From NCBI GenBank assembly GCA_015075185.1, contig JABTUW010000002.1, positions 1,116,001-1,180,000 of the forward strand: a stretch of DNA of 64,000 nt, read 5' to 3'. A program made the position numbers and the translations under genes. The notes beneath the pieces are model-generated. The model was not told the DNA's origin and made no database searches. It saw only the letters and a list, made by a program, of their open reading frames with translations. Positions 1 to 8,437 of this stretch are shown in pieces. The stretch comes from Anaerolineales bacterium (lineage in GTDB: Bacteria > Chloroflexota > Anaerolineae > 4572-78 > J111). The first letter of the stretch is position 1, and each line of letters opens with the position of its first letter.

Positions 1-1
1 A

Positions 2-595
2 GGCTTGCCTTACCTGGCGCTAATCAGCGGGGCGGTGGCGCCTCGATTTCTAGGTTTAAAGGGCCTGGAAAACCTGGCCGCACTTCCCTGGGGTGGTGAT
101 GTTGCCACTTGGTTCATTGATTTGCAAAAGGCAGCGGCGCTCATCCTGGTAGAATGTCTGGCCGATGGTGGAGTTGTGATCAAGGCGGGCCTGGCAGCGT
201 TGCTGCTTCTGGCCGGCATCCGGCTGGGGCTGGCCCGGCTTAGCCTGAAACTACCCGTTTCGACCCCCTCCATGGGGGAGATCGTTTTCGAAGGCTTGCA
301 TTGGGCCTTTTATCGGGCAATGTTTTGGACCATGACCGGTGATTTATATCTGGGCGTCGTCTGGGGGACTGTTTGGGCTTTATTAGAATGGACGCTTATG
401 GCCTGGGTGCAGCCAGATGGGCCGCTACAAAAGCCACAACTGTTAATGAAGGCAATGATTTTAATAGTAACCTCTACCCTCTTCTTCTACGTCCCCAATC
501 TATGGCTCCTCTGGCCGATGCAAGGGATGATGATAGTCCTGCTGGCCCTTCCTCACCGGGCCGATCCTGAATTTAGAAAACAGGTTTCCGTCTGA
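2..595 (+). CDS. Membrane protein of unknown function, 5' end outside window
   Basis: The reading frame is open from the first bases of the window, so the start is probably upstream; the first possible start inside is a TTG at 5. The visible 196 residues are hydrophobic, with about four membrane segments, including an alanine/leucine-rich one near residues 60-75 and others near 115-135 and 150-180. It ends in a short basic/acidic cytosolic-type tail. I do not recognise a family. It lies 34 bases upstream of malQ on the same strand and may share its transcript, but nothing ties it to glucan metabolism. Confidence 0.6.
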   Translation, partial: GLPYLALISGAVAPRFLGLKGLENLAALPWGGDVATWFIDLQKAAALILVECLADGGVVIKAGLAALLLLAGIRLGLARLSLKLPVSTPSMGEIVFEGLHWAFYRAMFWTMTGDLYLGVVWGTVWALLEWTLMAWVQPDGPLQKPQLLMKAMILIVTSTLFFYVPNLWLLWPMQGMMIVLLALPHRADPEFRKQVSV

Positions 596-629
596 GAGAG
601 GGAACAAAAAAATTTAAGGGAGAGAATTT

Positions 630-2243
630 ATGGAATTAACCCGCGCCAGCGGCATTTTATTACACCCAACGTCCTTCCCCGGCCCGCATGGCATTGGCGA
701 TTTGGGGCAGGCCGCATTTGATTTCGTTGATTTTTTGGTCGAGGCCAAACAAGCGTTGTGGCAGGTGCTGCCGCTGGGACCAACCGGTTACGGCGACTCG
801 CCTTATGCCTCATTTTCCTCCTTTGCCGGGAATCCGCTGCTCATCAACCTGGATAAGCTGCTTGAGGCCGGCGATTTGAGCGGGGATGATCTGGCGGATA
901 CGCCTGCTTTCCCCATTGACCAGATTGACTTTGGCTGGGTCATCCACTGGAAAGTTCCGCTGCTGGAAAAAGCGGCTCGAAACTTTTTGGCCGGGACCAG
1001 CGCCGAGCGCCAAGCCGATTTTGAGGTGTTCTGCGCCGAGCAGGCCGGCTGGCTGGACGATTTTGCCCTGTTCATGGCGGTCAAAGATTATTTCGATCAG
1101 CGGGCTAAGGCTGAAGATGTTTTTGGGGCGATGTGGAGCAACTACTGGGATAAGGATATTGCTCTCCGCCGCCCCGCTGCCCTCAAACGCTGGCGGCAGG
1201 AACAGGCGGAGGCGATTGCCGTTAAAAAAGTGCTGCAATACTACTCCTTCCAGCAGTGGGGGGCAGTCAAGCGTTACGCCAACGAGCGTAACATCCAGAT
1301 TATTGGCGACATCCCCATCTTTGTTGCTCCGGACAGCGTGGATGTCTGGGCCAACCGGGAGCTTTTCTTTCTGGATAAAGAAGGTCAACCGACCGCCGTC
1401 GCCGGGGTTCCGCCCGACTACTTCAGCCCGACCGGCCAATTGTGGGGCAATCCGCTTTACAACTGGGAAAAAATGGCCGCCCAGAATTACCGCTGGTGGA
1501 TCGAGCGCATCAGGGCCACCCTGCGCCTGGTTGATATTATCCGGATTGACCATTTCCGGGGATTTGAAGCCTATTGGCGAGTGCCCTACGGCGAAGAAAC
1601 GGCAATCAACGGTAAGTGGATCAAAGCGCCGGGGATGGAGTTGTTTGAAACGGTCGAAAAAGAGCTGGGCACATTGCCCATCCTGGCCGAAGATTTGGGC
1701 GTCATCACCCCGGAGGTCGAGGCCCTGCGCGATCATTTCAAATTCCCCGGCATGAAGATCCTGCAATTTGCCTTTGACAGCAAAGAGGCCGGCGGCCTCG
1801 ACGCGACCAACAAGTTTCTGCCCCACAATCATGGGCGCAACGCGGTGGTCTACACCGGCACCCACGATAACGACACGACCAGGGGCTGGTATCGCGAGCG
1901 AACCCCCGAAGAAAAGGATTTGATCCGGCGTTACCTGGCCCGGCCCGACGACGACATCGTCTGGGATTTCATCCGGCTGGCGCTGGCCTCGGTAGCCCGG
2001 TTTGCCATTGTCCCCTTTCAGGATGTGCTCAATCTGGATAACGACGCTCGCATGAACACACCCTCGGTGCTGGGCGGCAACTGGGCCTGGCGGTACCGCC
2101 CCGAAGCGCTCAATGAGTGGGTGGCGGGCCGGCTGGCGGCCCTGGTAGATTTATACGGGCGCGACCCGGAGTTGTGGAAGAAGAAGGCCAGGGCTGAAGC
2201 CGAGGCTAAGGTGAAGGCTGAGGCTGAGGCTAAGGCTGAGTAA
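630..2243 (+). CDS. malQ: 4-alpha-glucanotransferase (amylomaltase, GH77)
   Basis: Transfers alpha-1,4-glucan segments between maltodextrins in the cytoplasm during glycogen or maltodextrin turnover. The N-terminus carries the GH77 start LHPTSFPGPHGIGDLG. The catalytic set is visible: nucleophile Asp307 in the IRIDHFRG motif, acid/base Glu354 in LAEDLG, and Asp413 in THDNDT. At 537 residues it is slightly long for the family (about 500). The extra length is a C-terminal Ala/Glu/Lys tail (about residues 521-537) encoded by a GCTGAG/GCTAAG hexamer repeat that looks like a late addition. The start ATG follows AAGGGAGAG. A strong terminator follows immediately. Confidence 0.95.
   Translation: MELTRASGILLHPTSFPGPHGIGDLGQAAFDFVDFLVEAKQALWQVLPLGPTGYGDSPYASFSSFAGNPLLINLDKLLEAGDLSGDDLADTPAFPIDQIDFGWVIHWKVPLLEKAARNFLAGTSAERQADFEVFCAEQAGWLDDFALFMAVKDYFDQRAKAEDVFGAMWSNYWDKDIALRRPAALKRWRQEQAEAIAVKKVLQYYSFQQWGAVKRYANERNIQIIGDIPIFVAPDSVDVWANRELFFLDKEGQPTAVAGVPPDYFSPTGQLWGNPLYNWEKMAAQNYRWWIERIRATLRLVDIIRIDHFRGFEAYWRVPYGEETAINGKWIKAPGMELFETVEKELGTLPILAEDLGVITPEVEALRDHFKFPGMKILQFAFDSKEAGGLDATNKFLPHNHGRNAVVYTGTHDNDTTRGWYRERTPEEKDLIRRYLARPDDDIVWDFIRLALASVARFAIVPFQDVLNLDNDARMNTPSVLGGNWAWRYRPEALNEWVAGRLAALVDLYGRDPELWKKKARAEAEAKVKAEAEAKAE
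2191..2240 (+). repeat. GCTGAG/GCTAAG hexamer repeat at the 3' end of malQ
   Basis: Alternating GCTGAG and GCTAAG units encode the Lys/Ala/Glu tail of MalQ. A related stretch encodes a Glu/Ala/Lys segment in the DUF4139 protein (5655-5690), and a non-coding relative lies at 52621-52651. Confidence 0.8.
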
Positions 2244-2247
2244 AGAG

Positions 2248-2285
2248 AGACCTCAGGGTTCTAAAAATCCTGAGGTCTTATTTTT
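2248..2285 (+). terminator. Rho-independent terminator of malQ
   Basis: A perfect 10-bp stem, AGACCTCAGG (2248-2257) with CCTGAGGTCT (2269-2278), has an 11-base A-rich loop and is followed by TATTTTTG. It starts five bases after the malQ stop codon, between malQ and the convergent aminotransferase gene. Confidence 0.9.
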
Positions 2286-2325
2286 GTGGGGTAACTTCAG
2301 TTCGGACTTGCGCCAAATATCATCC

Positions 2326-2361
2326 TGACGCGAAGCGGACGTAAGCCCGTATCGAAGGATG
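2326..2361. repeat. Short dispersed repeat (CGTATCGAAGGATG type)
   Basis: The stretch contains GCGAAGCG and, after a short gap, CGTATCGAAGGATG. The same word pair occurs at 49336-49363. Its ends, ATCATCCT and AGGATGAT, can pair as a stem. It overlaps no gene and looks like a small palindromic intergenic repeat. Confidence 0.5.
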
Positions 2362-2369
2362 ATTTTGGC

Positions 2370-3467
2370 TCACCGCTGCATCTGAACTTCTTTGACCACG
2401 GCCGCGAGCCGGCTGATGCCCTCGTTGATTTCCTCCGGGCTGAGGGCACAGTAAGGCAGACGCAGGAAGCGCTCACCGCCGCCGCTGGGAAAGAAAGCCT
2501 GCCCATCGGCCAGGTTTAAGTTGTGGGCTTTAGCCTGCTCGCGCACCTGGACGGTGCTGGTCCCTGCCGGCAGCGTCACCGACAGGAAAAAGCCGCCGTC
2601 GGGCCGGGTCGTTTCGGCGTCGGGCAGATGTTTGTCCAGGGCGTCCAGGCAGGCCTGGAGACGCGGGGCATAGAGCGCCTTCAAGCGTTCAACCTGGGCG
2701 GGCAGCCGGCCGCCGTTGCAGTACTCGTAGACAATGCCGTGTGAGAGCAGCGACGGGGTAATGTAGGTATCCTCGGCAATTTTGGCAATTTTCTTGAGCA
2801 AGTCTGCCGGGCCGTAAAGGATGCCCACCCGCGGGCCAGGCCCAATCAACTTGCTGAACGACAGCATGTGCAGGGTCATCGCCGGGTTTAGCTCATACAG
2901 TGAAGGCTGCTGTTTGCCCCGGAAGCGCAGCGGGCGATAGGGCGCGTCCTCGACCAGCCAAAAACCGTGCCGGTTGGCCAGCTCGGCCAGCTTTTGTCGT
3001 TTCTCCAGCGAGCAGGTCGCCCCCGCCGGGTTTTGAAAATCGGGGATAAGATAAAAGAATTTGGGCACTCGCTCTTTGAGCGCCGCTTCCAATGCCTCGA
3101 TGTTGGGGCCATCGGCCTCCAGGGGAATGCCCACCACTTTGGCTCCGTGCCGCCGCAGCATGGTCAAGGTGCGGTCATAGGTCGGCGATTCGGTGAAGAC
3201 AACATCGCCGGGTTGGATAAAATGGAAGCACAAGAATTCGATGATTTGCAGCGAGCCGTTGGCAGTGAGCACCTGATCTACGGGCACGCCTTGCCACTCG
3301 GCCAGCCACTCCCGCAGCGGCAAAAAGCCATAGGCTTGGCCGTACTGTAAAATCGTTGTGCCGTATTTTTCCAGAGCGGCCTTCGAGGCAGCGACCATCT
3401 CTTCGACTGGGAAGGATTCGGTGGCGGGGACGCCGCGAGTAAAATTGATAACGGGCTTGTCTGACAT
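2370..3467 (-). CDS. PLP-dependent aminotransferase, class I/II (2-aminoadipate/MocR-like branch)
   Basis: A fold-type I PLP enzyme of 365 residues. The Schiff-base lysine is Lys206 in SFSKLIGPGPR, and an Asn-Pro pair sits in the PDFQNPAGATCS loop, which is typical of the LysN/2-aminoadipate and MocR-type aminotransferase branch. There is no N-terminal GntR helix-turn-helix, so it is an enzyme rather than a MocR regulator. It probably moves amino groups between an amino acid and 2-oxoglutarate; the substrate cannot be read from sequence. It is transcribed alone on the minus strand, convergent with malQ and divergent from the DtxR-type regulator. Confidence 0.88.
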   Translation of the reverse strand: MSDKPVINFTRGVPATESFPVEEMVAASKAALEKYGTTILQYGQAYGFLPLREWLAEWQGVPVDQVLTANGSLQIIEFLCFHFIQPGDVVFTESPTYDRTLTMLRRHGAKVVGIPLEADGPNIEALEAALKERVPKFFYLIPDFQNPAGATCSLEKRQKLAELANRHGFWLVEDAPYRPLRFRGKQQPSLYELNPAMTLHMLSFSKLIGPGPRVGILYGPADLLKKIAKIAEDTYITPSLLSHGIVYEYCNGGRLPAQVERLKALYAPRLQACLDALDKHLPDAETTRPDGGFFLSVTLPAGTSTVQVREQAKAHNLNLADGQAFFPSGGGERFLRLPYCALSPEEINEGISRLAAVVKEVQMQR

Positions 3468-3653
3468 AAATCTATCTCCTGATTTAAAGAAAGGAACTCT
3501 TGGGAACTCGAAGGAACTCGAAGGAACTGAGGAAAACCTCTCAGCACTCCAATTCCTTTTAATTTTTACGGTTGTAGATCAAAAGGCCTTAATAGATTTC
3601 ACTGCGTCGGGAGAATAACATGGAATAAGGTGATTGTCAATCGTCCAAATTGC

Positions 3654-3682
3654 TTGACACTTCCTTGTATCTAGGCTAAACT
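3654..3682 (+). promoter_or_regulatory. Sigma70-type promoter of the DtxR/MntR-like gene
   Basis: TTGACA (3654-3659) and TAAACT (3677-3682) are separated by exactly 17 bases, upstream of the TTG start at 3744. The predicted transcription start is near 3689. Confidence 0.7.
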
Positions 3683-3690
3683 CAAGGTGT

Positions 3691-3716
3691 GGTTTCTCTT
3701 GGGTTAAGAGATAACC
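3691..3716. promoter_or_regulatory. Inverted repeat in the leader of the metalloregulator gene (candidate operator)
   Basis: GGTTTCTCTT (3691-3700) and AAGAGATAACC (3706-3716) are complementary apart from one extra base. The element lies just after the predicted transcription start, where a bound repressor could block transcription. Autoregulation by the downstream DtxR/MntR-type protein is an inference. Confidence 0.45.
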
Positions 3717-3743
3717 AACAAGCAGTAAGGAAGGACTCTGGTT

Positions 3744-4415
3744 TTGGAACGAGCCACGATCAGCCAGGCGATGCAGGATTATCTGAAGGCAATCTATAAG
3801 TTACATGAACGGAGCGAACAGGTTCCGACCTCTGCCCTGGCTGAACTGCTGGGGGTTGCGCCGGCCTCGGTGACGAATATGTGCAAAAAATTGGCCGAGC
3901 TGCACCTGGTCGAATATGAGCCGTATCAGGGGGTCAAATTTACCCCTACGGGCAAAAAGCTGGCCCTGGAAATTGTGCGCCATCACCGCTTGATCGAGCT
4001 GTATCTGGCCGAAGCTTTGAATGTGCCTTGGGACCGGGTCCATGAAGAGGCTGAAAAACTGGAGCACGTGATCAGCGAAGATTTAGAGGATCGCATGGCG
4101 GCGGCGCTGGGTAACCCCTTGTTCGACCCGCATGGTGCGCCGATTCCCAGCCGAGCCGGGGCCATTTCCGAGCAGCCCAGTGGTCGCCTGGTAGATATGC
4201 GCGTCGGCGACCGGCTGATTGTGGTTGAGGTGGACGATGATGATCCGGAGATGCTCCGTTACCTGGGGAGCATGGGGCTTTATCCCGGCACAGAGCTTTT
4301 GCTCCTGTCCCACGCGCCTTTTGACGGCCCCCTGACTCTCTGCATTGGCGATGCCCAGCACAGCCTGGGCTACCAGGCCGCCAAGTCCATTTTGGTGACG
4401 CTGCAAGATAAGTGA
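3744..4415 (+). CDS. DtxR/MntR-family metal-dependent transcriptional regulator
   Basis: Senses Mn(II) or Fe(II) and represses metal uptake genes. Residues 1-65 form the winged helix-turn-helix (ALAELLGVAPASVTNMCKKL). Residues 70-125 are the dimerisation and metal-binding region, with the His/Glu-rich HEEAEKLEH helix and the family signature NPLFDPHGAPIP. Residues about 145-223 are a FeoA/SH3-like C-terminal domain, so this is the long three-domain form. The start is a TTG seven to ten bases after AAGGAAGG. Which metal it senses cannot be decided here, and no transporter is adjacent. Confidence 0.93.
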   Translation: MERATISQAMQDYLKAIYKLHERSEQVPTSALAELLGVAPASVTNMCKKLAELHLVEYEPYQGVKFTPTGKKLALEIVRHHRLIELYLAEALNVPWDRVHEEAEKLEHVISEDLEDRMAAALGNPLFDPHGAPIPSRAGAISEQPSGRLVDMRVGDRLIVVEVDDDDPEMLRYLGSMGLYPGTELLLLSHAPFDGPLTLCIGDAQHSLGYQAAKSILVTLQDK

Positions 4416-4444
4416 GTTGCCCTGTCAAGGAGGAACTTTGAGCC

Positions 4445-4957
4445 ATGACTGATTTGAAAGCGATCTATTTGGTCGTTTCCGGGGCCAGCGCGGCCCGCTG
4501 CGTGCCCGATTTATTAAAGGCCCTCACCGAATTTGGCCTGCCGGTCTACACTTTGTTAACCGACAGCGCTCACGATATCATCAGCCCCTACAATCTGGCC
4601 GACCAGCAGGGCCACCAATTGGTTAGCAGCTACTTTAACCCGGCACTGTTGAACGGCCGCGAGCCGGGCCTGACCCTGGTGGCGCCGGCCACTTTTAATA
4701 CCATCAGCAAAATCAGCCAGGGCATCGCCGACACCCTGCCTCACTCGCTGGTCGCCGAGGCCATTGGAGCCGGCTGGCCGGTTATCGTCGTCCCGGCCAT
4801 GAACCCTTACCTGGCTAACCACCCCCTGGCCCGCAAAAACGTTCAAACCCTGCAAGCATGGGGTCTTACCGTGCTGGAGTCCCACATGGAAAATGATTTG
4901 CTGATGATGGCCTCGATTGAAGAAATCATAACAGCCGTTGAAGCGGCTCTAAAATAA
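4445..4957 (+). CDS. Flavoprotein of the phosphopantothenoylcysteine decarboxylase-like family
   Basis: A stand-alone 170-residue HFCD-type flavoprotein. It has the N-terminal strand and glycine turn LVVSGASAA, the FMN-contact region VAPATFNTISKI, and the PAMN motif near residue 118, seen in CoaC/Dfp decarboxylases. The CoaB synthetase half is absent, so this is probably not the main CoaBC enzyme; the decarboxylation substrate is unknown. It starts ATG after CAAGGAGG and follows the metalloregulator by 29 bases, so the two are probably cotranscribed. Confidence 0.8.
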   Translation: MTDLKAIYLVVSGASAARCVPDLLKALTEFGLPVYTLLTDSAHDIISPYNLADQQGHQLVSSYFNPALLNGREPGLTLVAPATFNTISKISQGIADTLPHSLVAEAIGAGWPVIVVPAMNPYLANHPLARKNVQTLQAWGLTVLESHMENDLLMMASIEEIITAVEAALK

Positions 4958-5020
4958 TTGTGAATAGTCAATTGTTAATGATGGACAGAGTAATCCTCTT
5001 TCGTTCACCATTCACAATTA
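4955..5020. repeat. 66-bp element with 11-bp perfect terminal inverted repeats
   Basis: TAATTGTGAAT (4955-4965) and ATTCACAATTA (5010-5020) are perfect reverse complements bracketing about 44 bases. The left end supplies the stop codon of the flavoprotein gene and the right end abuts the ribosome-binding site of the next gene. It looks like a tiny MITE-like insertion between two cotranscribed genes. Confidence 0.6.
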
Positions 5021-5031
5021 AGGAGCTTGTC

Positions 5032-6984
5032 TTGACCCACTTACCCATTGCCCACATGACCCTTTACAAACACGGCGTTGGCTACTTTCGGCGGCGCGGG
5101 CCGGTAGAGGGAGAAGCCATCAAGTTGACCTTTCGCCGCGAAGAGATGGATGACCTGCTCAAAAGCCTGACGGTGATTGACTATGGCGCTGGCCAGGTCC
5201 GCGGGGTGGATTACGAAACGCCCCAAAGCCAGGCCGAGCGACTGGCCGGCAACTCGATTGTGCTGGATGACACACGCAGCCTGCGGGACCTGCTGGTCGC
5301 CCTGCGCGGGCGTCAGGTGCAGCTTTTAGGCAGCGACGGCAGCGCCGAAGCGGGCATTCTGGTCGGCCTGGACGAGGTTGAGGACAAGCCTTTAGAGCAA
5401 TCGGTTGTCTCTATTTTGCGGGAAGGCACGGAAACAGTCGCCGTGCTGTCGCTCAACCGGATTGCCGGGGTAGAGTTACGCGACGAGACCGCTGCCGCCG
5501 ATTTACGCTTCTTTTTACAGACCGCTCTGGGCCAGGAAACCCACCGCTCGATCAATATTCGTCTCAGTCCCGGCAGCCACGATTTGGAGGTTAGCTATAT
5601 TGCCCCGGCCCCGACTTGGCGGGTCAGTTACCGCTTGGTGCTAGATGAGGTAGATGAGTCTGAGGCTGAGGCGAAGGCTGAGAAGAAATCAAAGACTTTG
5701 TTACAGGGGTGGGGCATCTTCGACAACCGGCTGGAGGAAGATTTGACCGATATTTCGCTCTCCCTCACCGCCGGGATGCCGATTTCTTTTGTCTATGATC
5801 TGTACACGCCGCACACGCCGGAGCGCCCGGTGGTGCAGGATGAAAATCGGGTAGCCGCTGCGCCGGTCATGTTTGAGCGGGCTTTAGCGGACGATCTGGC
5901 GGTAGCAGCGGGCGCGCCTCCACCAGCGCCGGCCCCAATGATGGCGAGAGCAAAAATGGCCGTACCCCCACGAGCCGCTTTTGCCGAGTCGGCGGCTGCC
6001 TCCGTGACCAGTGCAGCTACCGGCCAGGCGATGGGTGAGTTGTTCCAGTACAACGTCAGCGTGCCGGTAACGGTGGAGCGCGGGCAATCGGCCATGGTGC
6101 CGATTATCAGCAGCAGTTTGAAGTGCAAAAAGGATTTAATTTACAATGGCGCTAAAATGCCGGCCCATCCTGTGGCGACCCTGCGCTTCAACAATGAAAC
6201 CAGCCTGACCCTGGAGCGCGGCCCGGTGACGGTGCTGGAAAACGGGGAGTACGTCGGCGAGGCGGTGCTGCCCTTCACCGCCGACGGGGTTGAGGCAGTC
6301 ATCTCCTATGCCGTTGAATTGGGGCTTCACGTCAAAGAAGAGATCAAAACAGAGAGCCAACTGCAATCGCTCTGGATCAAAGAGGGCTATTTGCTGCAAA
6401 ACTACTATGACATCCGCCGGACGATCTACCGTCTGGATAATCGCACCGCCCAGGCTAAAAAGGTCTTGATCGAACATGGCCTCAGCGACTACGTTATTTT
6501 CGACACCCCGGCCCCAACAGAAAAGACGCTCGACACCCATCGCTATCAGGTTGACGCCCCGGCCGGCAAAGTGACCGAATTTACCGTGCAGGAGCGTTAC
6601 CTGCGGACGCGCCGCGAGGAACTGCACAACCTCTCTTATCAGGGCTTGCAGCGCTACTTTGCCGACAAGCTGCTGGACCAAAAGGCTTATGAGGGTTTAA
6701 AAGCCCTGCTCGACGCCTGGGCGGAGATTGCCCGCCTGGAGAAATCCGTCGCCGACCAGGAGCAGCAGCGGGGTAAAATTTATAAAACCCAGGAGCAGGC
6801 CCAGAAAAATATGGCTGTGCTGTCTAACGCTGGAGAAGAGGGCAAACTGCGCGGGCGCTACGTCAAGCAGTTGACCGAAAGCGAAGAACAACTGGCCGAA
6901 ATTGAGCGGACGGTGGCCCGTCTCCAGGCCGAAATTGAACAGAAGAGAGCCAATGCGGAGGAGATGATTGCCGGATTAAGTTAA
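5032..6984 (+). CDS. DUF4139 domain protein with C-terminal coiled coil
   Basis: A protein of about 650 residues. The N-terminus (LPIAHMTLYKHGVGYFRR) and the central beta-rich region, with a LRFFLQTALG segment and a YNGAKMPAHPVATLRFNN region, match the DUF4139 family, whose function is not established. The last 80 residues are charged and heptad-like (coiled coil). A Glu/Ala/Lys insert near residues 210-222 is encoded by the same hexamer type as the MalQ tail. I chose the TTG at 5032, six bases after AAGGAG, because the 24 residues upstream are translated from the inverted-repeat element. No signal peptide is visible. Confidence 0.75.
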   Translation: MTHLPIAHMTLYKHGVGYFRRRGPVEGEAIKLTFRREEMDDLLKSLTVIDYGAGQVRGVDYETPQSQAERLAGNSIVLDDTRSLRDLLVALRGRQVQLLGSDGSAEAGILVGLDEVEDKPLEQSVVSILREGTETVAVLSLNRIAGVELRDETAAADLRFFLQTALGQETHRSINIRLSPGSHDLEVSYIAPAPTWRVSYRLVLDEVDESEAEAKAEKKSKTLLQGWGIFDNRLEEDLTDISLSLTAGMPISFVYDLYTPHTPERPVVQDENRVAAAPVMFERALADDLAVAAGAPPPAPAPMMARAKMAVPPRAAFAESAAASVTSAATGQAMGELFQYNVSVPVTVERGQSAMVPIISSSLKCKKDLIYNGAKMPAHPVATLRFNNETSLTLERGPVTVLENGEYVGEAVLPFTADGVEAVISYAVELGLHVKEEIKTESQLQSLWIKEGYLLQNYYDIRRTIYRLDNRTAQAKKVLIEHGLSDYVIFDTPAPTEKTLDTHRYQVDAPAGKVTEFTVQERYLRTRREELHNLSYQGLQRYFADKLLDQKAYEGLKALLDAWAEIARLEKSVADQEQQRGKIYKTQEQAQKNMAVLSNAGEEGKLRGRYVKQLTESEEQLAEIERTVARLQAEIEQKRANAEEMIAGLS

Positions 6985-6999
6985 AATATTTTTGGGAAC

Positions 7000-7028
7000 T
7001 TGAGATAATCTAGTTACTTTTGTATAAT
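7000..7028 (+). promoter_or_regulatory. Near-consensus promoter of the AlaRS-like/CHAT operon
   Basis: TTGAGA (7000-7005), a 17-base spacer and a perfect TATAAT (7023-7028) lie 53 bases upstream of the first gene. The predicted transcription start is near 7035. No other strong promoter is obvious before the downstream genes, which overlap or nearly touch. Confidence 0.75.
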
Positions 7029-7081
7029 GAAATTAACAAACTATTTTTGACGTAAATCCTCACCTCTTATTTTGAGAAAAG

Positions 7082-8422
7082 ATGCAATCTTCGCAAGTTA
7101 GTAAATTGTTTGATGAATTTTATCAAGAACATGGTTTTTCTCCTCTACCTGGCTCCTCGCTTTTGCACCCCTCTGTCCCGATGTCGTTCGTAATGAGTGC
7201 CGGATTAGTTCAAATTGAATCGATATTAAATGGTGTTGATCATCTTGAAGGCCATCAATACACCCTCACTCAGAAATGTTTTAGGTATTTCGATGTGAGC
7301 CAGGTGGGGTACCGAAATGCCCATCTAAGCCTGTTTGAAATGCCCGGTGCTTTTTACTTTACTAACAACGGCAAAGCGACTACGATTGAACGCATGTGGC
7401 AATTGGTGACACAGGTTTTAGATGTTCCTGCTGAACGATTGTGGGTAACATATTTTACCGGTGGACGGGTGGCCGGCCACACCCTTGAGGCCGATCAAGA
7501 AACTTATCAAACCTGGTTGCGGTTGGGGCTGCCCCCCGCAAGGTTGATTGGCCTAGGGCCGGATGACAATTTTTGGAAGCAGGGCGGTGGTATAGATGGC
7601 CAGGAACAGTATCGGAAGGCCGGGCCAAATACCGAAATCTTTTTTGACCGAGGGGAACAGTATAGCTGTGGGCCAACTTGCCGGCCTGGTTGCAGTTGCG
7701 GGCGATTTGTTGAATTTGCCAATTCTTTGTTTGTTTACAATGAAATTGACAAATCTACACACCAGATGCGCCCATTGAGCACTCCTTTTGTAGAAACGGT
7801 TATTGGCGCTGAACGGTTGGCGATGATTTTGCAGCAAAAAGACTCTGTTTTTGAGATTGAAGCTATGGTCCCGTTGGTTAACTTGGTACGCCAAGTGTAT
7901 CAACCCGACAACATTCACACCCAAATACCTAATCTCAGTGAAAACATTATTGCCGATCATTTGCGTGCCCTGGTTTTTTTGGCTAGCGATGGCGCACCCC
8001 CTCCTGGGAAAGACGGCCGTCAAAGACTGGTGAAAATCTTGGTGCGTAAAATCTTAACCCACGAACTTTTATTGAATATCAATAGCCCCGCCTATCGCCT
8101 ACATCTGGCGCAAATCGTAGCTGCACAGTATTGTCTTTTCATTGATTTATTTCTGGATACCTTTACCGGTTATTTCCAGCAAGAAACACTCCGTTTTCAG
8201 CAAACCCTGGAGAATGGCCTACGCCAGTTTCACCAACTTATTCGGTGCAACAAGGGTGATACTTTGTCCGGTCATCAAATGGTTAGACTGGAAAAACAGT
8301 TTGGCGTACCGATTGAAATAATTGAATGGCAACTGCGAATAGTAGGATTACCATTTTTCAATACCGAATATGAAATTGCTCTTGCTCACTGGCGTGGATT
8401 GCTGGTCGAAACAAATTGCTAA
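7082..8422 (+). CDS. Stand-alone alanyl-tRNA-synthetase-like catalytic protein
   Basis: 446 residues that follow the AlaRS core from end to end. Class II motif 1 region: residues 22-48 (PGSSLLHPSVPMSF). Motif 2: about 65-92, with Arg68 and the FEM turn. Acidic patch: GPNTEIFFDRG at 181-191. Motif 3: GAERLA at 242-247 with Arg245. The helical tRNA-recognition part follows (ADHLRALVFLASDG onwards). The editing domain, its zinc ligands and the C-Ala domain are missing. The motif 2 loop is shortened and lacks the usual GGKHND, and a four-Cys insert (Cys196, 200, 204, 206) may bind metal. It is the first gene of a signalling operon, so it is probably not the housekeeping enzyme. Aminoacyl-adenylate chemistry on another acceptor is an inference. 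Confidence 0.85.
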   Translation: MQSSQVSKLFDEFYQEHGFSPLPGSSLLHPSVPMSFVMSAGLVQIESILNGVDHLEGHQYTLTQKCFRYFDVSQVGYRNAHLSLFEMPGAFYFTNNGKATTIERMWQLVTQVLDVPAERLWVTYFTGGRVAGHTLEADQETYQTWLRLGLPPARLIGLGPDDNFWKQGGGIDGQEQYRKAGPNTEIFFDRGEQYSCGPTCRPGCSCGRFVEFANSLFVYNEIDKSTHQMRPLSTPFVETVIGAERLAMILQQKDSVFEIEAMVPLVNLVRQVYQPDNIHTQIPNLSENIIADHLRALVFLASDGAPPPGKDGRQRLVKILVRKILTHELLLNINSPAYRLHLAQIVAAQYCLFIDLFLDTFTGYFQQETLRFQQTLENGLRQFHQLIRCNKGDTLSGHQMVRLEKQFGVPIEIIEWQLRIVGLPFFNTEYEIALAHWRGLLVETNC

Positions 8423-8437
8423 CAAAGGAGTTCCCCG

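Noticed and set aside
810..1865. Long open frame antisense to malQ
   Set aside because: It mirrors the codon structure of malQ, has no recognisable domain or ribosome-binding site, and the sense gene is certain.
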